Part shown: positions 25,354 through 33,000 of the stretch, piece by piece
Position numbering within the stretch: position 1 is the stretch's first letter
Layout: every line of letters starts with the position of its first letter
Origin: Tannerellaceae bacterium
GTDB lineage: Bacteria > Bacteroidota > Bacteroidia > Bacteroidales > Tannerellaceae
Direction of reading: 5' to 3'
NCBI GenBank assembly: GCA_031280645.1
Contig: JAITGL010000017.1
Location: 1-34,331, forward strand
Length of the DNA stretch: 34,331 bases
The notes under the pieces: model-generated
What the model was told of the DNA's origin: nothing
Databases searched by the model: none
What the model saw: the letters and a program-made list of their open reading frames with translations, nothing else
Translations under genes and position numbers: made by a program

Positions 25354-25968
25354 GAATTCGCAGGGCGACCTCCCAACCGTTGTAAAACCCTCCGGAATTC
25401 GCAGGACGACTTCCCAACCGTTGTAAAACCTCCCAGAATTCGCAGGGCGACTTCCCAACCGTTGTAAAACCCTCCAGAATTCGCAGGGCGACTTTACAAC
25501 CGTTGTAAAACCTTCCAGAATTCGCAGGGCGACCTCCCAACCGTTGTAAAACCCTCCGGAATTCGCAGGGCGATATCACAACCATGTAACTCCATTCCCG
25601 CGCCTGCGCGGCCGCGTCCCAACGGCTGGACTGCAACGGGGAAAAGTTCTGGAAGGACGTTGGAGGGAGTGAAACCTCGCCGCCAAGTCGGGGGGCCATC
25701 GTAACGGATACAAGGCTTCAAAAAACTTGCGGGAAGCCTCTCTATCGAATACAAAACGCTCCGGAATTTGCAGGAAGGCTTTGTATTCGATCGGAAACCT
25801 TCAAGAATTCGCAGGAAGGCTTTGTATTCGATCGGAAACCTCCAAGAATTCGCAGGAAGGCTTTGTATTCGATCGGAAACCTTCCGGAATTCGCAGGGAG
25901 GCTTTGTATTCGATCGGAAACCTTCCGGAATTCGCAGGGAGGCTTTGTTTTTGACCGGATACCTTCCG
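25354..25968. repeat. 41-bp tandem repeat array C (two clear blocks in one register)
   Basis: Block C1 has six units starting at GAATTC positions 25354, 25395, 25436, 25477, 25518 and 25559, exactly 41 bp apart, each GAATTCGCAGGGCGAC followed by TTCCCAACCGTTGTAAAAC and CCTCC. Block C2 has units at 25764, 25805, 25846, 25887, 25928 and 25969, again exactly 41 bp apart, each GAATTCGCAGGAAGGC followed by TTTGTATTCGATCGGAAAC and CTTCC. The blocks are 205 bp apart (5 x 41), and degenerate units can be aligned in register at 25600, 25682 and 25723. The last C2 unit merges into the larger repeat that follows. No coding capacity is evident. Confidence 0.95.
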
Positions 25969-26600
25969 GAATTCGCAGGGAGGTTTTGTATAGAATACAT
26001 CCCCATCCCTGTAATATTTTTTAATGGATAATACGGCTGCGGAGGCTTGAAGCAAAAGCCACGCCCCGTTGCAGCCCTTGCAAAACCCCTGGGAGGGCGC
26101 CGGGAACTTGCCGGCCGGTTGCGAGGCCGCCGGGGATTCGCAGGGGGGCTTTGCAGGGAATATATCCCCTACCCTGCAATATTTTTAAGGGATAATACGG
26201 CTAAGGAGGCTTGAGGCAAAAGCTGCGACGCGTTGCAGCCGTTGCAAAACCCCTGGGAGGGCGCCGGGAACTCGCCGGCCGGTTGCGAGGCCGCCGGGGA
26301 TTCGCAGGGGGGCTTTGCAGGGAATACATCCCCATCCCTATAATATTTTTTAAGGGATAATACGGCTCCGGAGGCTTGAGGCAACAGCCACGCCGCGTTG
26401 CAGCCCTCGTAAAACCCCTGGGAGGGCGCCGGGAACTTGCCGGCCGGTTGCGAGGCCGCCGGGGATTCGCAGGGGGGCTTTGCAGGGAATACATCCCCTA
26501 CCCTATAATATTTTTTAAAGGATAATACGGCTCCGGAGGCTTGAGGCAAAAGCTACGCCGCGTTGCAGCTACGGGATTGCAACGGAAAAACCTCGCGGGA
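25969..26600. repeat. 164-166 bp higher-order repeat (4 x 41 bp)
   Basis: Copies start at 25969, 26135, 26299 and 26464 (steps 166, 164, 165); the fourth decays after about 115 bp. Each consists of four parts of about 41 bp. The first begins GATTCGCAGGGGGGCTTTGC and continues AGGGAATACATCCCC; the second contains ATAATATTTTTTAAGGGATA and CGGAGGCTTGAGG; the third contains CACGCCGCGTTGCAG; the fourth GAGGGCGCCGGGAACTTGCC and GGCCGGTTGCGAGG. The first part is clearly derived from the array C unit. No coding capacity is apparent. Confidence 0.9.
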
Positions 26601-26679
26601 GGGCGATGCGGCGAGCGCGACCCTCGCCGGCAACTCCGCGCCGCGTTACAGCCGTTGTCAAGTTCGTGGGAGGGCGCCG

Positions 26680-26910
26680 GGAGGCTTTCCCAACGGTTGT
26701 AACCTTGCCTGGAGCTGCCAGGAGGCCTCCCAACGATTGTAAAACCGCCGGGATTTTGCCAGGAGGCTTCCCAACGATCGTGAAATCGCCTGGCAGCGCC
26801 AGGAGGCTTCCCAACGATTGTAAAACCGCGCGGATTTTGCCAGGAGGCTTCCCAACGGTTGTAACCTCGCCTGGCAGCGCCAGACGGCTTCCCAATCGTT
26901 GTAACGGCAT
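26680..26910. repeat. Repeat array D (81-bp dimer of ~41-bp units)
   Basis: The CCAACG or CCAATC landmark recurs at 26690, 26730, 26771, 26811, 26852 and 26892 (steps 40, 41, 40, 41, 40). Two unit types alternate: one with ATTGTAAAACCGC and GGATTTTGCCAGGAGGCTT, the other with TTGTAACCTCGCCTGGCAGC and GCCAGGAGGCTTCCC. The second type has a hairpin CTGGCAGCGCCAG. The half TTCCCAACGATTGTAAAACC is clearly related to array C block C1. Confidence 0.88.
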
Positions 26911-27140
26911 TTCCCGAATGTTTTGAAGGGATTGGGGCGCCTGTATCGGTTTGAGGCGGGGGCGGGAGTGGAGCGCGGCCGTTGGCTTGCCGCGCGGCGG
27001 GGGCGGGAGGGCGTTGCGGCCGTTGGACCGGGATTGGGGGGCTGCGGGCGGTGGGCGCGGCGTTGGCGGGCTTGTCTTATAATGTTTTTTGAGGGATCGG
27101 GGGGCTTGCGGCTACTGCGGGCGGGGGCCGGGGGAAGTTG
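26911..27140. repeat. G-rich region of decayed repeat modules before hflX
   Basis: Non-coding. GCGGCCGTTGG recurs at 26975 and 27016, and a GGCGTTGG variant about 40 bp later, so the 41-bp step persists. At about 27080-27112 a stretch (TATAATGTTTTTTGAGGGAT then GGGGGGCTTGCGG) resembles the second part of the 164-bp repeat, and a weaker copy lies at about 26918-26955. No gene is seen. Confidence 0.6.
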
Positions 27141-27141
27141 T

Positions 27142-27171
27142 TTTGCCTTAAAGGGGGAAGTTGTATTTTTG
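27142..27171 (+). promoter_or_regulatory. Likely promoter of hflX
   Basis: TTTG (27142-27145) and TATTTTTG (27164-27171) fit the Bacteroidota consensus, with an 18-bp spacing that is one short of the usual range. It lies 21 bp before the ATG. Confidence 0.55.
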
Positions 27172-27192
27172 CCGTCAAAAATATAAGTAACA

Positions 27193-28440
27193 ATGAAAGA
27201 CTTTATTATAACTGAGGCGCAAACGGAGAAGGCGGTACTTGTGGGCATTATCACTCCGCAACAGTCGGAGGCGAAAGTTGACGAGTACCTTGAGGAGCTT
27301 GCTTTCCTTGCCGAAACGGCGGGCATGATCGCTACGAAACGGTTTAAGCAGCGGTTGGAGCATCCAAACCGGTCTACTTTCGTGGGGCCGGGCAAATTGC
27401 AGGAGATTAAGACTTTTGTAGACGAGAGCGAGGCCGGCGTGGTAATATTCGACGACGAGCTGTCGGCCAAGCAGCTTCGTAATATCGAGAAGGAACTGAA
27501 GGTGATGATACTCGACCGTACGAGCCTTATCCTCGACATCTTTGCGGCGCGGGCGCAAACGGCTTACGCCAAAACGCAGGTTGAGCTGGCTCAATACCAG
27601 TATATGCTGCCTCGCCTGACGCGGCTGTGGACTCACCTGGAGCGTCAGAGCGGCGGCAGCCGGTATCTGCGGGGCCCTGGCGAAACGCAGCTGGAAACCG
27701 ACCGCCGCATCATCCAAACCCGTATGGCTAAACTGAAGCGCGACCTGGAGGAGATAGACCGCCAGATGGTTACCCAGCGCAAGAACCGCGGCAGGATGGT
27801 TCGGGCGGCGCTGGTGGGGTATACGAACGTTGGGAAGTCGACGCTTATGAATCTTTTGAGCAAGAGCGAGGTTTTTGCCGAGAATAAGCTGTTTGCAACG
27901 CTCGATACTACGGTGCGGAAGGTGATTGTTGATAATTTGCCTTTCCTGCTTTCGGATACGGTGGGCTTTATCCGCAAGCTGCCGGCGGAGCTTGTAGAGT
28001 CGTTCAAGTCGACGCTCGACGAGGTTCGCGAGGCTGATTTGCTGCTTCACGTTGTGGATATCTCGCACGCGGCTTTCGAGGAGCAGATCGGGGTGGTTGA
28101 GAAAACGCTGCTGGAGATCGGTGGGAGCGACAAGCCTCTCATTATTATATTCAACAAGATCGACGCCTTTACGTTCACGCCCAAGGCTGCCGACGATCTT
28201 ACTCCGCGCTCCAAGGAGAACGCGAGCCTGGAGGAGCTGGAGCAGACCTGGATGAACCGTATGGGCGAGAACTGTATTTTTATCTCGGCCAGGGATCATC
28301 GTAACGTCGACCGCCTGCGGGCGTTGCTGTACGATCGGGTGAAGGCGATCCACATTGAGCGTTATCCTTATAACGACTTCCTTTACCCGCATTACGACGA
28401 GCTTCGGCCGGAGGCGGATGATGAGGCTTCGGAGGCTTGA
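27193..28440 (+). CDS. hflX: GTPase HflX (ribosome-splitting factor)
   Basis: A 415-residue GTPase that binds the large ribosomal subunit and rescues stalled or hibernating ribosomes under stress. The N-terminal HflX domain contains STFVGPGKLQEIKTFV and DELSAKQLRNIEKEL, then a coiled linker with GPGETQLETDRRII. The G domain follows: G1 GYTNVGKST near 208-216, G2 ATLDTTVR, G3 DTVGFIRKLP and G4 NKID. G5 lies at ISARD. Length is in the normal range. The ATG at 27193 follows a promoter at 27142-27171. The stop codon lies inside a 14-base stretch shared with the nearby 164-bp repeat. Cytosolic. Confidence 0.97.
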   Translation: MKDFIITEAQTEKAVLVGIITPQQSEAKVDEYLEELAFLAETAGMIATKRFKQRLEHPNRSTFVGPGKLQEIKTFVDESEAGVVIFDDELSAKQLRNIEKELKVMILDRTSLILDIFAARAQTAYAKTQVELAQYQYMLPRLTRLWTHLERQSGGSRYLRGPGETQLETDRRIIQTRMAKLKRDLEEIDRQMVTQRKNRGRMVRAALVGYTNVGKSTLMNLLSKSEVFAENKLFATLDTTVRKVIVDNLPFLLSDTVGFIRKLPAELVESFKSTLDEVREADLLLHVVDISHAAFEEQIGVVEKTLLEIGGSDKPLIIIFNKIDAFTFTPKAADDLTPRSKENASLEELEQTWMNRMGENCIFISARDHRNVDRLRALLYDRVKAIHIERYPYNDFLYPHYDELRPEADDEASEA

Positions 28441-28475
28441 GGCGGGCGCCGGGATGGCGTGTTGTGGGCGCCGGG
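28430..28475. repeat. Repeat-module fragments at the 3' end of hflX
   Basis: CGGAGGCTTGAGGC (28430-28443), including the hflX stop TGA, is identical to a piece of the 164-bp repeat (26369-26382 and 26534-26547). Right after it GGGCGCCGGG occurs twice (28444-28453 and 28466-28475); the same string is in the fourth part of that repeat. The rest of the 119-bp gap holds only the promoter box below. Confidence 0.55.
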
Positions 28476-28520
28476 CGGGAAAATTAAGGTGGTAAGGCTT
28501 TCGTATTCGGGTAAAACAGT

Positions 28521-28528
28521 TATTTTTG
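28521..28528 (+). promoter_or_regulatory. Likely -7 element for the first FKBP gene
   Basis: TATTTTTG matches TAnnTTTG, 31 bp before the ATG at 28560. No TTG is seen at the right distance upstream. Confidence 0.45.
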
Positions 28529-28559
28529 CGCCGCAAATGAAATAAGCATTCCAAATTAA

Positions 28560-29138
28560 ATGAACAAAATCAGTTATGCGCTTGGGCTTAGCATCGGTAA
28601 TAATTTCCGGGGAACGGGGATCGAAAGCTTAGACTTGGCTGCTTTCACGAAGGGCGTTGGCGACGTAATGAACGGCGCCGAGCCGGAAATCAGTTACGAT
28701 GAGGCCAAGCAAATCATTAATGAACTATTCAACAATATGCAAAAGAAAAACAGCGAGCTTAACCTTCGGGCAGGCGAAGAGTTTCTGCGTATCAACAAGC
28801 AGAAGGCGGGGGTAACAGAACTTCCGAGCGGTCTTCAGTACGAAGCGCTGCAAACCGGCGCGGGCGGCCGTCCGACAATTACCGACACGGTGCGCTGCCA
28901 CTACCGCGGGACGCTTATCAACGGCGTGGAATTTGACAGCTCAAAGGGCGGGAAGCCTGCCGAGTTTAAGGTAAGGGAAGTGATTGCCGGATGGACGGAG
29001 GCGCTTCAGCTAATGAACGCGGGGTCGAAATGGCGGCTCTTTATCCCTCCGGGGCTGGCTTACGGCAGCCAAAAGGCGGGGTCGATAGAGCCTAACAGTA
29101 CATTGGTATTTGAGGTAGAATTATTAGATATCCTATAA
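28560..29138 (+). CDS. FKBP-type peptidyl-prolyl isomerase (cytosolic form)
   Basis: A 192-residue isomerase with the Mip-like layout: an N-terminal helical dimerisation part (residues 1-75; ISYALGLSIGNNFRGTGIES then SYDEAKQIINELFNNM) and a C-terminal FKBP domain from about 80. FKBP landmarks are DTVRCHYRGTLINGVEFDSS, EVIAGWTEALQLMNAGSKW, IPPGLAYG and STLVFEVELLDIL. There is no signal peptide, so it should act in the cytosol. A second FKBP gene with an export signal starts 10 bp after the stop, so the two are a tandem pair in one operon, probably by duplication. Confidence 0.93.
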   Translation: MNKISYALGLSIGNNFRGTGIESLDLAAFTKGVGDVMNGAEPEISYDEAKQIINELFNNMQKKNSELNLRAGEEFLRINKQKAGVTELPSGLQYEALQTGAGGRPTITDTVRCHYRGTLINGVEFDSSKGGKPAEFKVREVIAGWTEALQLMNAGSKWRLFIPPGLAYGSQKAGSIEPNSTLVFEVELLDIL

Positions 29139-29148
29139 ATAGACGAAA

Positions 29149-29874
29149 ATGAAAAAGATCAGTATTTGTGTTTTAGTAGCTGCCGTAATGGCGGCCGCCG
29201 GCTTGTCGACATCCTCATGCGATTCGGTAAAGAAGGCTAAGTTAAGTAACGACGTCGACAGCGTTAGCTACGCTGTTGGCCTGAACCAGGGCGCGGGCAT
29301 TCACGGCCAGCTTTCAAGCATACCGGGGGGCCCGCTTAATGTTGACGACATGATAGCAGGCTTTATCGCCGGCATCAAGGGCGATTCGTCGAAACAGAAA
29401 ATGACGGTTGAGGAAGCGCAGGCATACATGCAGCAATGGTTCCCGCAGGCACAGGCCAGAGAGGGTGAGAAGATAAAAGCCGAAGGCGCGAAGTTCCTTG
29501 AAGAGAACAAGAGCAAGAACGGCGTAATCACAACCGAGAGCGGCCTCCAATACCAGGTTATCACCGAGGGAACGGGCCCGAAGCCTACGAAGGTAAGCGA
29601 CACGGTTAAGGTTCATTACACGGGCACTCTATTAGATGGCACCCAATTTGACTCGTCGACCGGCGGCGAGCCTGTAAGCTTCCCGCTCAACGGGGTTATC
29701 CCGGGATGGACCGAAGGATTGCAAATCATGCCGCAGGGATCGAAGTACATCTTCTGGATTCCGTCGGAACTTGCTTACGGCGAGAGGGGCAACTATAACA
29801 TCAAGCCTAACAGCGTTCTCAAGTTTGAAATCGAACTGATTGAAGTGCTCCCCGACAGTACGGTAGAACCCTGA
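29149..29874 (+). CDS. FKBP-type peptidyl-prolyl isomerase (lipoprotein form)
   Basis: A 241-residue paralogue of the preceding protein. It starts with an export signal (MKKISICVLVAAVMAAAGLS) and a cysteine in TSSCDS, consistent with a lipoprotein, though Thr at -3 is not ideal. The Mip-like helical dimerisation part follows (DVDSVSYAVGLNQGAGIHGQ, then KMTVEEAQAYMQQWF). The FKBP domain is DTVKVHYTGTLLDGTQFDSS, GVIPGWTEGLQIMPQGSKY, IPSELAYGERG and NSVLKFEIELIEVL. It should assist folding on the periplasmic side. It is followed by a clear terminator at 29906-29948. Confidence 0.93.
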   Translation: MKKISICVLVAAVMAAAGLSTSSCDSVKKAKLSNDVDSVSYAVGLNQGAGIHGQLSSIPGGPLNVDDMIAGFIAGIKGDSSKQKMTVEEAQAYMQQWFPQAQAREGEKIKAEGAKFLEENKSKNGVITTESGLQYQVITEGTGPKPTKVSDTVKVHYTGTLLDGTQFDSSTGGEPVSFPLNGVIPGWTEGLQIMPQGSKYIFWIPSELAYGERGNYNIKPNSVLKFEIELIEVLPDSTVEP

Positions 29875-29905
29875 CGATATCTATCATTTGTTTCATAATT
29901 CAAGG

Positions 29906-29948
29906 CAGGCGCGCAATACGGTTAAACCCGGTTGGCGCCTGTTTTTTT
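29906..29948 (+). terminator. Rho-independent terminator after the FKBP pair
   Basis: CAGGCGC (29906-29912) pairs perfectly with GCGCCTG (29935-29941), followed by seven T (29942-29948). The loop is 22 bases. Confidence 0.8.
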
Positions 29949-29978
29949 ATGGGTTTAAGGGAGGCGGAGGGGGGCTGC

Positions 29979-30011
29979 TTGAGGAAAAATTGCTATTATG
30001 CCGTACATTTG
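29979..30011 (+). promoter_or_regulatory. Likely promoter of metH
   Basis: TTG (29979-29981) and TACATTTG (30004-30011) lie 22 bp apart, one more than usual, and 38 bp before the ATG. The TTG is inside a decayed repeat module (TTTAAGGGAGGC to GGGCTGCTTGAGG, about 29953-29984). The leader is too short to hold a cobalamin riboswitch. Confidence 0.5.
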
Positions 30012-30049
30012 CCGAATAACATATATAATTAAGGAATAAAGATCATACG

Positions 30050-33000
30050 ATGAACGAAAAAGATTTCTCACAGCTTCTCGACGAACAGGTACTCGTGCTT
30101 GATGGCGGCATGGGTACCATGATACAGCAGTATCAGCTTAACGAACAGGATTATCGCGGCGAACGCTTTGCATCATTCCACTGCAATCAAAAAGGTAATA
30201 ACGACCTGTTGGCCATAAGCAGGCCCGACATCATTACCGAGATTCACGCGCAATACCTCAAGGCTGGCGCAAATATCATATCAACCAATACATTCAATGC
30301 CAATTCAATTTCAATGTCCGACTACGATATGCAGCCTTGCGTGCGCGAAATCAACGTTGCTGCCGCGGGATGCGCCCGCGCTGCCGTAAGCAATTTCATG
30401 CGCGGGGCAGGTACGGGCATTGCTCTTGTGGCCGGCTCGGTTGGGCCGACCAACAAAACGGCTTCGATGAGCCCCGACGTTGCCGATCCGGCCTTCCGCG
30501 CAGTTACATTCGCCGATTTATTCGAGGCGTATAGCGAGCAAATAACCGGATTGGTAGAAGGAGGCGTTGACATAATACTCCTTGAGACGGTATTCGATAC
30601 GCTTAATGTTAAGGCTGGGTTAGATGCGGCGCGCTCCGTTCTGAACCGTATGGGACGGGATTTGCCTGTCATGCTGTCGGTAACATTATCCTCGCAGGGC
30701 GGACGAAGTTTCTCGGGACAAACGTTGCCTGCCTTTGCGGCTTCGGTACAACATGCCCGCATTACGAGCATAGGGCTGAACTGTTCGTTCGGCGCTCGCG
30801 AGATGAAACCCTGGCTGGCCGAACTCGGCCGGATCGCACCGTATTACATTAGCGTCCACCCTAATGCCGGCCTCCCCGACAGCTTCGGCAATTATACCGA
30901 AACGCCGGCGACGATGGCCGAGCGCGTGCAGGAATACTTGGACGAGGAGCTGGTAAACATCATCGGCGGATGCTGCGGCACCACTCCCGACCACATAGCG
31001 CTTTTCCCGGCCATGGCGCAAAAGGCCCGGCCGCATCGCAAGGCGCAGCCTTGTAATGCACTCCGGCTATCAGGCTTGGAACTTTTGGAGATAAAGCCGG
31101 AAAATAATTTTGTTAGCATCGGCGAGCGATGCAATGTTGCCGGATCGCGCATGTTTCTTCGTTTGATAAAAGAAAAAAAATATGAGGAGGCCTTGTCGAT
31201 TGCCCGCAAGCAAACAGAGGATGGGGCGCAGGTTCTCGACATTAATATGGACGAGGGAATGCTTGATGCCGCCGAAGAGATTTGCATCTTCCTCCGCCTC
31301 ATCGCCTCCGAGCCGGATATTGCCCGCGTTCCCGTAATGGTTGATTCGTCGAAATGGGAAGTAATTGAGCGCGCGCTCGAATGTATACAAGGTAAGAGCA
31401 TTGTGAACTCAATAAGCTTAAAGGAAGGGGAGGAAACCTTCCTTGCCCGCGCCGCTCGCATCAAGCAACTGGGCGCCGCCACGGTTGTAATGGCCTTCGA
31501 CGAACGCGGGCAGGCCGATACCTTTGAACGCAAGATTGAAATCTGTCGCCGCGCATACAATCTCCTCACCGATGCAGGCTTTGATCCTAACGACATAATA
31601 TTCGACCCCAACGTGCTTGCCGTGGCCACTGGAATGGAGGAGCACAACTGCTATGCGCTCCACTTTATTCGCGCCGTTGAGTGGATAAAGCAAAACTTGC
31701 CGTTTGCGAAAGTAAGCGGTGGAGTGAGCAACCTTTCGTTTTCGTTCAGAGGGAACAATTACGTTCGCGAAGCAATGCACGCCGTATTCCTTTATCACGC
31801 CATTGCAAAGGGGATGGACATGGGGATTGTAAATCCGTCGGCAAATTTGCAATACGACGATATCGAGCCCGCCTTCCGCTCATTGCTCGAAGACGTGATA
31901 CTTTACCGCCGCCCCGAAGCAGCCGAAGAGCTTATCGCATACGCCCAGCAGGAACAAAAAGACAATACGACCGGACGCCCCGAAAAGCAAGACGAATGGC
32001 GCGAGGAGTCGCTTGACGAACGACTTGAATATGCTCTGAAAAAAGGAGTTTCCGACTATCTGGAAACCGATCTCCAAGAAGCTCTGCGAACCTTCGCCCG
32101 CCCTGTCGACATAATAGACGGCCCTCTGATGAGAGGGATGAACAAAGTTGGCGAGCTCTTTGGCGACGGAAAGATGTTTTTGCCCCAGGTGGTAAAAACA
32201 GCGCGAACGATGAAGAAAGCCGTAGCCATCTTGCAACCCGCCATTGAAGCGGATAGCGCCGGCGACACGGCGGCAAAGAAACCGAAGGTGGTGTTTGCAA
32301 CCGTCAAAGGCGATGTGCACGATATCGGTAAAAATATAGTTTCAATTGTTTTGTCGTGCAATAATTATGAGGTGATTGACCTCGGCGTGATGGTACCTGC
32401 CGAAACGATTATTGAAGCTGTTCGTCGAGAAAATCCGGCGCTTTTATGTCTTTCGGGCCTGATTACTCCCTCGCTCGAAGAAATGATAAACGTTGCCGAC
32501 GAAATGCAGCGCGCCGGGATGCGAATCCCTATCCTGATCGGCGGAGCCACAACCTCAAAGCTGCATACGGCCGTCAAGGTTGCCGTTCGTTATGAGGGAG
32601 CGGTGGTGCATGTGCTCGACGCTTCGCAAGCTCCGCTGGTTGCGGCGCGTTTACTAAATCCGGCAACAAAAGATGTGTTCTTAGCCGAGCTTAGCAAGGA
32701 ATACGAGCAGCTTCGGAACAAGCTCAGGGCTAAGAGCAAAGTGTCGCTCGAATATGCCCGCGCTCATCCGCTTCGTCTCGAATGGGATGATTATACTCCG
32801 GTTCGTCCGGCCCGGCTTGGGATTCATGTGTTGAATGAAATTCCTCTGTCGGAGCTTGTGCCGTATATCAATTGGAGCTTCTTCCATACGGCTTGGCGCG
32901 TAAGTCCGCGTTACGCTTCCCGTCCGCTTGCCGATCTTTCGTCTGCCGAACGCGCCAAGTCCGAAGATGCGAAACAGTTTGCGGATGAGGCTCGTTCGAT

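Noticed and set aside
25494..26006. Minus-strand open frame of 170 residues in array C
   Set aside because: Several frames on both strands are open here because the repeats lack stops. With a 41-bp unit each copy shifts frame, so no protein repeat is conserved as such.
26169..26549. Minus-strand open frame with repeated LPQASGAVLS-KKYYR stretches
   Set aside because: The apparent 55-residue protein repeat exists only where one copy is 165 bp long; the neighbouring 164-bp step breaks the frame, and no start signal is seen.
26945..27135. G-quadruplex motif before hflX (and on the minus strand near 20446-20470)
   Set aside because: Only three closely spaced G runs of three or more could be found at each place; a standard four-tract motif with short loops is not met.
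26658..27539. Long minus-strand open frame over array D and the start of hflX
   Set aside because: It is antisense to the well-supported hflX and crosses repeats and the promoter; low-complexity composition.
27175..28554. Open frame of 459 residues antisense to hflX
   Set aside because: It mirrors hflX codon structure over its whole length and has no recognisable domain.
29949..30049. Cobalamin riboswitch before metH
   Set aside because: The gap after the previous terminator is about 100 bp and the predicted leader about 30 nt, too short for a B12 riboswitch, and no B12-box-like sequence is seen.
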